A DNA stretch of 64,000 nt from Planomonospora sp. ID67723. Its GTDB lineage: Bacteria; Actinomycetota; Actinomycetes; Streptosporangiales; Streptosporangiaceae. A model generated the notes under the pieces. It did not search any database, was not told the origin of the DNA, and worked only from the letters and a program-made list of their open reading frames with translations. The position numbers and the translations under genes are program-made. Location of the stretch: assembly GCF_015711605.1 (NCBI RefSeq), contig NZ_JABTEZ010000008.1, positions 1 through 64,000 on the forward strand, given 5' to 3'. This document shows, one piece after another, positions 44,304 through 52,126 of the stretch. The number at the start of each line of letters is the position of its first letter. Position 1 is the stretch's first letter.

Positions 44304-45031
44304 CGCCACTCCCGCGACCCGCAGTCCGGGGGGACCGGGGCGGACAGGGCGGCGAGGATCTGCGCGGCGATGTCGTCGGCGAAGGCGAACATGGTCGGCC
44401 GCTGCTCTCCGGCCGCCTTGGCCGGGCGCCCGTCGGTCCGGCCGACCGTGACCATCACCACGTACGGCCCGCTCCGGCGCGCCGAGAACGTCTGCCGCCC
44501 CGCCGGAGTGAAGCGGTCGGTGACCGTGCCGGGGAAGGCCAGCGCCTTCAGCCCCGGCGCGGGGCGCCCGCCCCGGGGCAGCGCCGCCTTGGCGGCGTCG
44601 GCGCCCCGGTCGTCCGGGAAGGCGGCGACGCCCACGGTGACGACGAGGCCTTGGAGCGCGTCGAGGTAGGTGGCGCGCAGGACCGCCCGGCAGCCCGCCC
44701 GCCGCAGGGAGTCGCGCAGCCTGGCGTCCACGGCCGGGTCGCAGGCGGTCTCCGGGGAGATGCCCACCCGGCGGGCCCTCTCCACACCACCCTGCTCGGC
44801 GGAGTAGGGCACCGTCTGCGGGAAGATCCGGCCTGCGGGCCACGTCCGCCAGCGGCGGGCCACCTCCTCGGCGGACGCCCGGCGCAGCTCCGCCGCGCTC
44901 GGGCCGCGGGTGAGCTCGGCTCCCGCGGCGCTCGCGGCGATCCCGGCGACGGCGGCGCACAGGAGCGCGAGCGCGGACGCCACGACCAGCACCGGCCACA
45001 CCCGCCGCCGGCGGCCCGGCACGTCGTTCAC
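44297..45031 (-). CDS. Membrane-anchored Cys-rich partner protein (module 2)
   Basis: 244 residues, paralogue of 42002-43018 without its long basic N-terminus. One transmembrane helix (WPVLVVASALALLCAAVAGI) is followed by ARRWRTWPAGRIFP, RVGISPETAC, AGCRAVLRATYLD, VTVGVAAFPDD, FPGTVTDRFTPAGR and GPYVVMVTVGRTDGR. The end is CGSREWRC, so the four-Cys pattern of module 1 is kept (terminal C-x6-C). It is translationally coupled to the downstream subtilase. The ATG at 45031 follows directly on a divergent intergenic region. Confidence 0.75.
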   Translation of the reverse strand: MNDVPGRRRRVWPVLVVASALALLCAAVAGIAASAAGAELTRGPSAAELRRASAEEVARRWRTWPAGRIFPQTVPYSAEQGGVERARRVGISPETACDPAVDARLRDSLRRAGCRAVLRATYLDALQGLVVTVGVAAFPDDRGADAAKAALPRGGRPAPGLKALAFPGTVTDRFTPAGRQTFSARRSGPYVVMVTVGRTDGRPAKAAGEQRPTMFAFADDIAAQILAALSAPVPPDCGSREWRC

Positions 45032-45090
45032 GCCCCCGACCTTAATGCGGCGGGTTGCATGCCACCCGCCGTTCCGTCCGGATCCAAGGC

Positions 45091-45131
45091 AAGAAAGTAC
45101 TTGACGGAATGGAAAGTGGAAAGTACTTTCC
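45091..45131 (+). promoter_or_regulatory. Promoter with palindromic operator for the membrane protein/winged-helix pair
   Basis: TTGACG (45101-45106), a 17-bp spacer and TACTTT (45124-45129) form a good promoter. A perfect 14-bp palindrome GGAAAGTACTTTCC (45118-45131) covers the -10. A second half-site GAAAGTAC (45093-45100) lies directly above the -35, and GGAAAGT is repeated at 45111-45117. The regulator gene two positions downstream (45663) is the obvious candidate binder, suggesting autoregulation. Confidence 0.7.
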
Positions 45132-45162
45132 TTTATGGAAAGAAGATGAGAGGAGCCCCCCC

Positions 45163-45663
45163 ATGGACGCCACCCCCCAGCACACCGACCCCTCCCCCGA
45201 GGAGGCCGCCCTCGCCCTGTCCGGCATCCGCGCCACGCAGGCCCGGGCCGTGGGCTCCACCCCCTGGTTCCCCACCTGGTTCGTCGTCGGCATCGGCCTG
45301 TCCGTCACCTGCATCCTGGCGGCCTCCGACCCCTTCGCCCCCATCCCGATCCCGTTGAGGATCGCGGGCATGGTGCTGGCGATGGCCGGGATCGCCGGCT
45401 GCTCCGTCGCGGTCGGCCGCAGCGGCAGCATGCGCCCCCACAAGAGCGTCACCGACGCCGTGGGGCTCATCGGATACTTCGTCTGGATCTTCTCGATCGC
45501 CGGCCTCACCGTGGCGTTCACCCTGTTCCTGGGCTCACTGGAGGTGCCGTTCGCCTCGGCCTGCGCCGGTCTGGCGATGACCGCGACCATGGGGCTCACC
45601 GGTCCGCTCCTCGCCCGCTGGGTCTCCCGCCGCAACGCGAGCAAGATCGAAAGGGGATCGTGA
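45163..45663 (+). CDS. Four-helix membrane protein, hypothetical
   Basis: 166 residues with four hydrophobic helices in two pairs (about 38-57, 65-83, 100-122 and 126-148) and no recognised domain. The N-terminus is Pro/Glu-rich (DATPQHTDPSPEEAALALSG). The ATG at 45163 has GAGAGGAG upstream. It overlaps the next gene by one base (TGATG). Membrane proteins in such two-gene sets with a small winged-helix regulator are common; the ligand or role is unknown. Confidence 0.75.
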   Translation: MDATPQHTDPSPEEAALALSGIRATQARAVGSTPWFPTWFVVGIGLSVTCILAASDPFAPIPIPLRIAGMVLAMAGIAGCSVAVGRSGSMRPHKSVTDAVGLIGYFVWIFSIAGLTVAFTLFLGSLEVPFASACAGLAMTATMGLTGPLLARWVSRRNASKIERGS

Positions 45664-45965
45664 TGGAGCTCGACCCGGTCATCCACGCGCCCGCGCGGCT
45701 GCAGATCGTCGCCCTGCTGGCCGCGGCGGAGGACGCCGAGTTCGGGTTCGTCCGCGACCAGGTCGGAGTGAGCGACTCGGTGCTCTCCAAGCACGCCAGT
45801 GCTCTGGAGGCCGCGGGATACGTCGAGATCCGCAAGGGATACGTCGGCAAGCGGCCCCGGACCTGGCTCAAGCTCTCCGGCCGGGGGCGCCAGGCCTACC
45901 GCGCCCACGTGGCGGCCCTGCAGGCCATCGTCGCCAGATCCGGGCTCAGTCTCACCAGCGAATGA
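45663..45965 (+). CDS. Winged-helix transcriptional regulator (MarR/ArsR-like, small)
   Basis: 100 residues, nearly all a winged helix: helix-turn-helix in FVRDQVGVSDSVLSKHASALEAAGYV (about residues 33-58), wing YVGKRPRTWLKLSGRGRQAY. It matches the short family of regulators beginning DPVIHAPARLQIVALL. The ATG at 45663 overlaps the preceding stop (TGATG). It probably binds the palindrome at 45118-45131 and represses its own operon, a guess from position. Confidence 0.85.
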   Translation: MELDPVIHAPARLQIVALLAAAEDAEFGFVRDQVGVSDSVLSKHASALEAAGYVEIRKGYVGKRPRTWLKLSGRGRQAYRAHVAALQAIVARSGLSLTSE

Positions 45966-45966
45966 A

Positions 45967-46002
45967 CGACGCCCCGCGGAGCAGGTGCTCGGCGGGGCGT
46001 CG
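45967..46002. terminator. Bidirectional terminator between regulator and moeZ
   Basis: An 11-bp perfect inverted repeat (45967-45977 with 45992-46002) lies between two convergent genes, 2 bases after the regulator's stop and 21 bases before the end of moeZ. It is GC-rich and could terminate both. Confidence 0.7.
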
Positions 46003-46023
46003 GCCGTACAGAACCGGGTGGAC

Positions 46024-47205
46024 CTAGTAGGTCGGCAGGCTCGGGTCGATCGTCTTGACCCAGCTCAGCACACCGCCACCGAGGTGGACCGCGTCGGAGA
46101 AGCCGGCGTTCTTGACGATCGCCAGGCACTCGGCGGACCGGGCGCCCGACTTGCAGTGCAGCACGATCTTCTTGTCCTGCGGGAGCTTCTCCAGGGCGGA
46201 GCCGTTGAGGAACTCGCCCTTGGGGATGAGCACGGCGCCGGGGATGGAGACGATCTCGTACTCGTTCGGCTCGCGCACGTCGATCACGTAGATGTTCTCG
46301 CCCGAATCCTGCCAGGACTTGAGCTCGGTCGCGGTGATCGTGGAGCCGGAGACGGCCTCCTGCGCCTCGGCGGAGACGGCGCCGCAGAACGCCTCGTAGT
46401 CCTCCAGGAGCTGGGTGACCGTCGGGTTCTTGCCGCAGAGCACGCACTCGGGATCCTTGCGGATCTTGACCGAGCGGTAGGTCATCTCCAGGGCGTCGTA
46501 GATCATCAGCCGGCCGACCAGAGGCTCCCCGATGCCGGTGAGCAGTTTGATGGCCTCGTTGACCTGGATCGAGCCGATCGACGCGCACAGCACGCCGAGC
46601 ACGCCGCCCTCGGCGCAGGAGGGGACCATTCCGGGCGGCGGGGGCTCGGGGTAGAGGCAGCGGTAGCAGGGGCCGTGCTCGGCCCAGAAGACGCTGGCCT
46701 GGCCGTCGAAGCGGTAGATCGAACCCCAGACGTACGGCTTGCCGAGCAGGACGGCCGCGTCGTTCACCATGTAGCGGGTGGCGAAGTTGTCGGTGCCGTC
46801 GACGATCAGGTCGTACCGGGCGAAGATCTCCATGACGTTGTCGGTGGTCAGGACCTCGTTGTGGACGACCACGTCGATCAGCGGGTTGATCTCCCGGACG
46901 GAGGCCGCGGCGCTCTCGGCCTTGGGCCGGCCCACGTCGGACTGCCCGTGGATGACCTGGCGCTGCAGGTTGGACTCGTCGACGACGTCGAAGTCGATGA
47001 CGCCCAGGGTGCCCACGCCCGCCGCCGCGAGGTACAGCAGGGCGGGAGAGCCCAGACCGCCGGCGCCCACACAGAGCACCTTGGCGTTCTTCAGGCGCTT
47101 CTGCCCGGCCATGCCCACGTCGGGGATGATCAGGTGACGCGAGTAACGGCGCACCTCGTCGACGGTCAGCTCGGCTGCCGGCTCTACCAGCGGTGGCAAC
47201 GACAC
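46024..47205 (-). CDS. moeZ: Adenylyltransferase/sulfurtransferase MoeZ
   Basis: 393 residues. An E1-like domain: VLCVGAGGLGSPALLYLAAAG (nucleotide loop, about residues 43-63), the NLQRQVIHG motif, VDGTDNFATRYMVND, zinc Cys pairs CYRC and CVLC, and CAEGGVLGVL with the thioester-type Cys. A C-terminal rhodanese domain (about 290-390) has the active-site loop HCKSGARSAE. MoeZ adenylates and thiocarboxylates small carriers such as MoaD-like and CysO-like proteins, for molybdopterin and cysteine synthesis. It complements moaE at 6546. ATG at 47205. Confidence 0.95.
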   Translation of the reverse strand: MSLPPLVEPAAELTVDEVRRYSRHLIIPDVGMAGQKRLKNAKVLCVGAGGLGSPALLYLAAAGVGTLGVIDFDVVDESNLQRQVIHGQSDVGRPKAESAAASVREINPLIDVVVHNEVLTTDNVMEIFARYDLIVDGTDNFATRYMVNDAAVLLGKPYVWGSIYRFDGQASVFWAEHGPCYRCLYPEPPPPGMVPSCAEGGVLGVLCASIGSIQVNEAIKLLTGIGEPLVGRLMIYDALEMTYRSVKIRKDPECVLCGKNPTVTQLLEDYEAFCGAVSAEAQEAVSGSTITATELKSWQDSGENIYVIDVREPNEYEIVSIPGAVLIPKGEFLNGSALEKLPQDKKIVLHCKSGARSAECLAIVKNAGFSDAVHLGGGVLSWVKTIDPSLPTY

Positions 47206-47279
47206 AGTTCTGCTCCCGTTTCAGGGGGTCTTGAGTGGTGCGGCTAGCGCACCCCTCACAACCTAGCCGGGGGCCCCCG

Positions 47280-48191
47280 TCATTCCCCAATCGAGACGGG
47301 AGTCGTCTCATATATCAGACGGCGCGCCTCACGAGCCACCCTTTCCGGTAGTTCCATCTGGGCGACATGCCCGGCGTCGGGCAGCAACACCAGCCGCACG
47401 TGCGGGAACGTCCGCCCGGCCCGGGCGGCCATGCGCGGGTTGACGAGCCGGTCGTGGCGGCCGTGGATCACCAGCGTGGGCACCTGGATCCGAGCCGCCT
47501 GCCGCCAGAGGCTGTCCTCGCCTCGCCTGAAGTACTCGGCGACGAGGCCGCGGGCCGAGTTGAGCAGGGCACTCCCGGCGTACGGCAGGCCGTCCCGGCG
47601 GCGCAGCTCCTCGGCCGCCTCCCGCAGCCGCTCCGGGTGCACCCGGCCGAGATCGGCGTAACACATGCCGAGCGTCGCGTTGAGCCTGCGCTCGGCGGGC
47701 AGGACGCGCAGCCGGTCGAAGGCCCACTCCCCGAGTCCGGGCACCGCCGACAGGGCCACGCGCGCCGGGCCGTACCTCGGCAGCAGGTCGGGCATGGCCG
47801 GGGAGACGAGGGTGAGCGAGCGGACCAGCTCGGGGCGGGTGGCGGCCAGCCGTACCGAGACCGCGCCTCCCAGGGAGTTGCCGAACAGGTGGACGGGACG
47901 CTCGGCGACCCTCTCGATCAGCCTCGCGACGGTCCGGGCGTGGGCGTCGATGGAGTAGTCGCCGCCGGGAGGCTCCGGAGAGTGCCCGGCGCCGGGCAGG
48001 TCGACCGCGTGGCCGACCGCCACGTCCGACAGCTCACCCATCAGGTCGGTCCAGTTGGTCGCCGAGCCCGCGAGCCCGTGCACGTAGACCGCCGTCTCGG
48101 CGGGCCCGCGCGGGGTCGAGCGCACGTGGACGCGCTGTCCTCCCAGGTCGACCAGCTCTCCCGGCCAGCACGGAATCGGCCTGTCCCCCAC
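47280..48191 (-). CDS. Alpha/beta hydrolase
   Basis: 303 residues. Seen: oxyanion region VYVHGLAGSATNWTDL (about 35-50), DLPGAGHSPEPPGGDYS, nucleophile FGNSLGGA (Ser about 104), the acid Asp in HGRHDRLVN and the catalytic His in LPDAGHVAQMELP. All triad residues are present; no signal peptide. It is a cytoplasmic esterase or lipase of unknown substrate. ATG at 48191; it lies 74 bp upstream of moeZ on the same strand and may be cotranscribed with it. Confidence 0.9.
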   Translation of the reverse strand: MGDRPIPCWPGELVDLGGQRVHVRSTPRGPAETAVYVHGLAGSATNWTDLMGELSDVAVGHAVDLPGAGHSPEPPGGDYSIDAHARTVARLIERVAERPVHLFGNSLGGAVSVRLAATRPELVRSLTLVSPAMPDLLPRYGPARVALSAVPGLGEWAFDRLRVLPAERRLNATLGMCYADLGRVHPERLREAAEELRRRDGLPYAGSALLNSARGLVAEYFRRGEDSLWRQAARIQVPTLVIHGRHDRLVNPRMAARAGRTFPHVRLVLLPDAGHVAQMELPERVAREARRLIYETTPVSIGE

Positions 48192-48359
48192 GCTTCCTCC
48201 CGAGGTTCACGTCCTGTTCCGACGTTATTCCACAAGAAGGAACCGGGAGAACCTAAGCGTTCGGCATATGCCCGAGCGTCGCCCCCCATTGACCCTCGAA
48301 CGGTGACATCCAGGACGGAACAGGCTCTTACGTCGAGTACGTCGAGAAGGAGTTACACC

Positions 48360-48695
48360 ATGCGACTCAAGCGCTTCGCCGCCGCCTTCGTCACGGCGAC
48401 CGTCGCCGCCGGGGGCACGGTGGCGGCAGGTGCCGCGCTGGCGGGCCCGGCCGAGGCCAGGGGGCTGGGCTGCGTGTTCCTCATCAAGCACCGCGCGCCG
48501 GTGAAGGCCAAGCCTTCCCGGAAGGGGAAGGTCGTGGACCGGGTCCGCAAGGGCGACCGGACCCTGGGGAGCTGCCAGGGATACGGCGAGGGCGAGAACT
48601 GGCACAAGATCGTGGGCACGCGGGACCTCAAGCGTGGTTACGCCCGGCAGAAGAACCTGAAAAGGCTCGGCACGACCGAGGAGTTCGGTCTTTAG
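48360..48695 (+). CDS. Secreted basic SH3-like protein 1
   Basis: 111 residues. The signal peptide MRLKRFAAAFVTATVAAGG ends near AEA. The mature domain is small, beta-rich and very basic, with C-x29-C-type pair (GCVFLIK and GSCQGYGEGENWHKIVG). The pattern of PVKAKPSRKGKVVDRVRKGD resembles bacterial SH3 (SH3b) domains that bind cell-wall peptides. It is the first of three tandem paralogues. ATG at 48360 follows AAGGAG. Cell-wall association is inferred from the SH3b-like layout. Confidence 0.8.
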   Translation: MRLKRFAAAFVTATVAAGGTVAAGAALAGPAEARGLGCVFLIKHRAPVKAKPSRKGKVVDRVRKGDRTLGSCQGYGEGENWHKIVGTRDLKRGYARQKNLKRLGTTEEFGL

Positions 48696-48725
48696 AGCGA
48701 CCGTCACCCCCTTCCCGCCTTTCCT

Positions 48726-48759
48726 CATGCCGTGGAGTCCGCCCGGACTCTGCGGCATG
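48726..48759 (+). terminator. Hairpin terminator after the first SH3-like gene
   Basis: Arms CATGCCG/CGGCATG (48726-48732 and 48753-48759) enclose an inner GAGTCCG/CGGACTC stem, with two mismatched TG positions between. TCCCTTTTG follows. The hairpin lies 31 bases after the stop at 48695. A second inverted repeat CTTTTGTC/GACAAAAG (48763-48770 with 48778-48785) follows and may belong to the next gene's control region. Confidence 0.6.
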
Positions 48760-48897
48760 TCCCTTTTGTCCGAAAAAGACAAAAGAGGGCATCTTGTAAC
48801 TCTATGTGTTTGGTATATGACTCTCGGTGCCCGTTTTCGGCGCATGAATCCGGACATCAAGGCGATAGTCACCGCATCGAGAGAGAAGGAGTGACTA

Positions 48898-49221
48898 ATG
48901 ATCTTTAAGCGACTCGCTGGCGCTCTGATCGCAGCCGCCGTCGCAGGCGGAGGCACGGTCGTCTTCAGCGCCGCCACCGCAACCGCCGCGGAGGCGGCGA
49001 CCTGCAGCTACCGGGTGCGCAACGTCCCCGCCGGCAGCGCCCTCGCCGTACGCGAAGCGCCCTTCAGCGACGCCACCGTCATCGACGTCCTCCGCCCCGG
49101 CCAGATCACGTTCGGCCGATGCAAGAAGGAGCGGCCGAACTGGCGTGCCGTGACCGGCGTCGGCGGCAACGACGGCTACTCCCACAGGCGTTACCTGAAG
49201 AAGCTCTACAGGCTGTCCTGA
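48898..49221 (+). CDS. Secreted basic SH3-like protein 2
   Basis: 107 residues. Signal peptide MIFKRLAGALIAAAVAGGG...; the mature domain begins ATCSYRVRNVPAGSALAVRE. The two Cys (TCSYR and GRCKKERPNWRAV) and the NW motif align with the next gene. SH3b-type ligand-binding elements PGQITFG and DVLRPGQ are present. ATG at 48898 with AGAAGGAG upstream. It stands about 200 bp after gene 1 with its own control region, so the paralogues are probably independently transcribed. Confidence 0.8.
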   Translation: MIFKRLAGALIAAAVAGGGTVVFSAATATAAEAATCSYRVRNVPAGSALAVREAPFSDATVIDVLRPGQITFGRCKKERPNWRAVTGVGGNDGYSHRRYLKKLYRLS

Positions 49222-49431
49222 CGACCTCGAACGGCCCCGGACAGCCGGTGACGCGGCGCTCACACGATGGGTCCGGGTGCGTCGCGGTTGCTCATACATG
49301 CACGGACCTTGAGAAAAGACGCGTCCGACGACTTCCGCCTGACCATTAATCACGTATGTCCATTTCAATGATGGATGTCCGGTTATTCAGGTGACAAGTT
49401 AGTCCGAAACGACTGCAAGGAAGTGACCAAA

Positions 49432-49779
49432 ATGAAGTTCCAGCGCCTCGCGAGCACCATCGCGGCAGCGGCCATCGCCGGCGGCGGCATGGTCGCCCTC
49501 AGCGCCGCCACCGCGGCTCCAGCCAGCGCCGAAACCGCATGCTTCTACAAGGTGCGCAACGTCTCCGCCGGCAGCGTTCTCAACGTGCGCAGGAAGCCGG
49601 GCATCAAGCCGAGTACCAACAGGCTGTACAAGGTGGTGGATGTCCTCTACCCCGGCCAGACGACCGTTGGCAAGTGCCGGCGCGCCACGGAGAACTGGCG
49701 CAACGTGGTCGGCAACGCAGGCTTCTGGGGCGGTGCCCACAAGTACTACCTGAACAAGGGGCAGAAGTTCACCTACTGA
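49432..49779 (+). CDS. Secreted basic SH3-like protein 3
   Basis: 115 residues, closest to gene 2: signal peptide MKFQRLASTIAAAAIAGGG, mature start ETACFYKVRNVSAGSVLNVRR, DVLYPGQTTVGKCRRATENWRNVVG and a C-terminal YYLNKGQKFTY. The two-Cys and NW pattern is kept. ATG at 49432 follows GCAAGGAAGTG; a longer frame from 49375 lacks a signal peptide. It is followed by a strong hairpin at 49808. Confidence 0.8.
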   Translation: MKFQRLASTIAAAAIAGGGMVALSAATAAPASAETACFYKVRNVSAGSVLNVRRKPGIKPSTNRLYKVVDVLYPGQTTVGKCRRATENWRNVVGNAGFWGGAHKYYLNKGQKFTY

Positions 49780-49807
49780 CAGAGGCGGTACGCCTCCGTC
49801 CGACGAT

Positions 49808-49844
49808 CCCGTGCCGCGGCGCCCGCAAGGGCCCGCGGCACGGG
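49808..49844. terminator. Bidirectional terminator between SH3-like gene 3 and ku
   Basis: A perfect 12-bp stem (49808-49819 with 49833-49844) lies between convergent genes, 29 bases after the SH3-like stop and 38 bases before the ku stop. The stem is GC-rich and the loop is 13 nt. Confidence 0.7.
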
Positions 49845-49881
49845 CGTGTCCGCCCCGGGCGGGACCCGCGGGCACGCCGCC

Positions 49882-50703
49882 TCAGGCGGACCTCCGGGTC
49901 TTGCGGGGTTTGCGCTCGGGCGCCTTCCGGTCCCGTTTCGCCGCGTCCACGCTGGCCCGCAGCGCGTCCATCAGATCCGCGGGCGGACCGCCCTCGGCGA
50001 CGGGAGCCGCCGGCCGCACCACCTCGTGGCCGGCCACCTTCGCCTCGATGACCTCCTGGAGCGCCTGCCGGTAGGCGTCGTGGTACGCAGCCGGATCGAA
50101 GTCCCCGCTCATGGTCTCGATGAGCGAGACGGCCATCCGCGACTCCTGGGCGCGGATCTCCACGCTCTCCTCCAGGAAACCGAAGCCGGCCTCGCGCACC
50201 TCGTCGGGCCAGAGCATGGTCTCCAGCACGACCACCCCCTCCCGGACCCGCAGCGCCGCGAGCGACTCGCGCTGGCGCAGCGCCACCTTCGCGATGGCCA
50301 CCCGCCCCGAGCGCTCCAGCGCGTCCCGGAGCAGCACGTACGGCTTCACGCCCACGGGGTCCGGCTCCAGGTAGTAGGACTTGTTCAGCAGGATCGGGTC
50401 GATCTGGTCGGCGGGGCTGAACTGGAGCACCTCGATCCGGTGCGCGGTCGGCAGCGGAAGGTCGTCGAAGTCGTCCTCGCCGAGCACCACCATCTCCCCG
50501 GTGGGCAGCTCGTAGCCCTTGGCCACGTGGGCGAAGGGCACGTCGTCCCCGCAGACCTCGCAGATCCGGCGGAACCTCACCCGGCCCCCGTCCTCCCGGT
50601 GCACCTGGTGGAAGGCCACGTTGCACTGCTCCGTCGCGGTGTACAGCCTGATCGGGATCGTGACGAGCCCGAAGGACACCGCGCCCTTCCAGATGCTCCG
50701 CAT
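49882..50703 (-). CDS. ku: Non-homologous end-joining protein Ku
   Basis: 273 residues, typical length for bacterial Ku. Seen: MRSIWKGAVSFGLVTIPIRLYTAT at the N-terminus, VHREDGGRVRFRRICEVCGDDV, KSYYLEPDP, KPYVLLRDAL and AYRQALQEVIEAK in the bridge region. The C-terminus is a Lys/Arg-rich tail (KRDRKAPERKPRKTRRSA), which in bacterial Ku aids DNA binding and LigD recruitment. It binds DNA ends as a dimer. No ligD gene is in the window. ATG at 50703 has GGGAGGCGCC upstream. Confidence 0.96.
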   Translation of the reverse strand: MRSIWKGAVSFGLVTIPIRLYTATEQCNVAFHQVHREDGGRVRFRRICEVCGDDVPFAHVAKGYELPTGEMVVLGEDDFDDLPLPTAHRIEVLQFSPADQIDPILLNKSYYLEPDPVGVKPYVLLRDALERSGRVAIAKVALRQRESLAALRVREGVVVLETMLWPDEVREAGFGFLEESVEIRAQESRMAVSLIETMSGDFDPAAYHDAYRQALQEVIEAKVAGHEVVRPAAPVAEGGPPADLMDALRASVDAAKRDRKAPERKPRKTRRSA

Positions 50704-50910
50704 GGCGCCTCCCTGCCTCGGTTACGCCGGAGGGTTCTCCATCGATTTTCGCGCATGTGTTCGGAAATATCACCAAGTGAATGGAAAACTCACCGAGGGG
50801 GCACATACCCGCCACGGGGAAACCGATGCCACTGCCTTGTCGAGCAGGTGGGCGGCGGCGACGTACGCTGGGTGACGTCCATTGTTCGCGAAGGACGGAA
50901 GGACGGGCCG

Positions 50911-51144
50911 ATGTCGGAGATGGATGTGAACAGCGACACCCTCGAGGAGATCGACGACACCTCGTCCGGAGGGACCGGCGGCGAGGTGGACGTCGAGACC
51001 CCCGAGGCCGACGCGGCCGAGCAGCACCGCGAGATGCGTGCCGCAGGCTCCTCCTGGCCCGACCGGATCCCGTTCGACGCCGACCCGGCGGACGCCACCG
51101 ATCAGAGCCGGGAGGTCGCCCTCGACGAGGACGACTATCGCTGA
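50911..51144 (+). CDS. Small acidic protein, hypothetical
   Basis: 77 residues with a strongly acidic composition (DTLEEIDD, EVDVETPEADAAEQ, LDEDDYR). No structure is predicted beyond disorder, with no domain. The ATG at 50911 follows GAAGGACGG. It lies between ku and the TetR gene; similar short acidic proteins in this place are known from related actinomycetes. Function unknown. Confidence 0.6.
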   Translation: MSEMDVNSDTLEEIDDTSSGGTGGEVDVETPEADAAEQHREMRAAGSSWPDRIPFDADPADATDQSREVALDEDDYR

Positions 51145-51268
51145 CCTGGTTACCCGCGCGTAGGATGGCCCGAGACGTGGAGTGCCCGGCGACGGGGTCG
51201 CGCGTAGCCAGCGGCGGCCCGGCGGATGCCCCGGGCACTCAATAGGAGCATCCCGCAAGGAGATCGCC

Positions 51269-51889
51269 GTGACCGCTACCCCGGACGCCAAGCCCCGGGG
51301 CACCCGGCTGCCCCGCATGGCCCGCCGCCGCCAGCTGCTCAGCGCGGCGCAGGAGGTGTTCGTGGAGAACGGATACCACGCGGCCGCGATGGACGAGATC
51401 GCCGAGCGGGCCGGGGTCAGCAAGCCGGTGCTCTACCAGCACTTCCCCGGCAAGCAGGAGCTCTACCTCGCCCTGCTCGACCTGCACGTGGACGACATGA
51501 TCACCCGCTGCCGGGACGCCCTCGCCTCCACCACGGACAACAAGCAGCGCGTCCAGGCGGCGATCGGCGCCTTCTTCGACTTCGTCTCCGGCCAGGGCGA
51601 GGCGTTCCGCCTCGTCTTCGAGTCCGACCTGCGCAACGTCGCCCAGGTTCGCCAGCGCATCGAGCGCAACCTCCGCGAGAGCGCCGAGATGATCAGCCAG
51701 GTCATCCAGGAGGACACCGGCTGCTCCAGCGACGAGGCCCGCCTCCTCGGCGTCGGCCTGGTCGGCATGGCCGAGGTCAGCGCCCGTTACTGGATCAGCA
51801 GCACCGGCTCCATCCCGAAGGACGCCGCCACCCAGCTCATGGCCCGCCTCGCCTGGCGCGGCATCTCCGGCTTCCCCCGCACGAGTTGA
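51269..51889 (+). CDS. TetR-family transcriptional regulator
   Basis: 206 residues. The HTH is MDEIAERAGVSKPVLYQHFPGKQELYLALLDLH (about residues 42-74), of the TetR type. The C-terminal ligand domain is helical (FFDFVSGQGEAFRLVFESDLRN). GTG at 51269 has AAGGAG upstream. It corresponds to the TetR gene preceding DUF3107 in mycobacteria (Rv3208). The ligand is unknown. A 113-bp dispersed repeat follows 28 bases after the stop. Confidence 0.93.
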   Translation: MTATPDAKPRGTRLPRMARRRQLLSAAQEVFVENGYHAAAMDEIAERAGVSKPVLYQHFPGKQELYLALLDLHVDDMITRCRDALASTTDNKQRVQAAIGAFFDFVSGQGEAFRLVFESDLRNVAQVRQRIERNLRESAEMISQVIQEDTGCSSDEARLLGVGLVGMAEVSARYWISSTGSIPKDAATQLMARLAWRGISGFPRTS

Positions 51890-51917
51890 CGGGTTGCGGC
51901 GATGGGCCGTCTGCGTT

Positions 51918-52030
51918 GACGGGCCGTGCTCCGCCCGGCCGGCTCGGAGGCCGGTAACCGGCTCCCGCCCTCGTCACGTCCTCGCTGCGCTGCGCTGCGG
52001 GCGTTCCCCGGCTGGTTCACCGGCGCCCCC
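51918..52030 (+). repeat. Dispersed intergenic repeat, copy A
   Basis: 113 bp lying between the TetR gene and the DUF3107 gene. It is closely similar along its whole length to 59328-59441 in the same orientation, with the long shared block GGTAACCGGCTCCCGCCCTC followed by GTCACGTCCTCGCT. Neither copy contains a gene. It contains a GCCGTGCTCCGCNCGGC-like inverted repeat and may be a miniature or REP-like element. Confidence 0.75.
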
Positions 52031-52126
52031 GAACGGGACGTCTGTTCGCTTGACGCGATCAACCGGCGCGTCAGATCCCGATCGGGGCGACGATGGGACG
52101 GCAGCCCTCGTCGAAAAGAGGACACA

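Noticed and set aside
40731-45031. Complete ESX (type VII) secretion locus
   Set aside because: Mycosin-like proteases are present twice, but no EccB, EccC, EccD or WXG100 genes are seen in the window.
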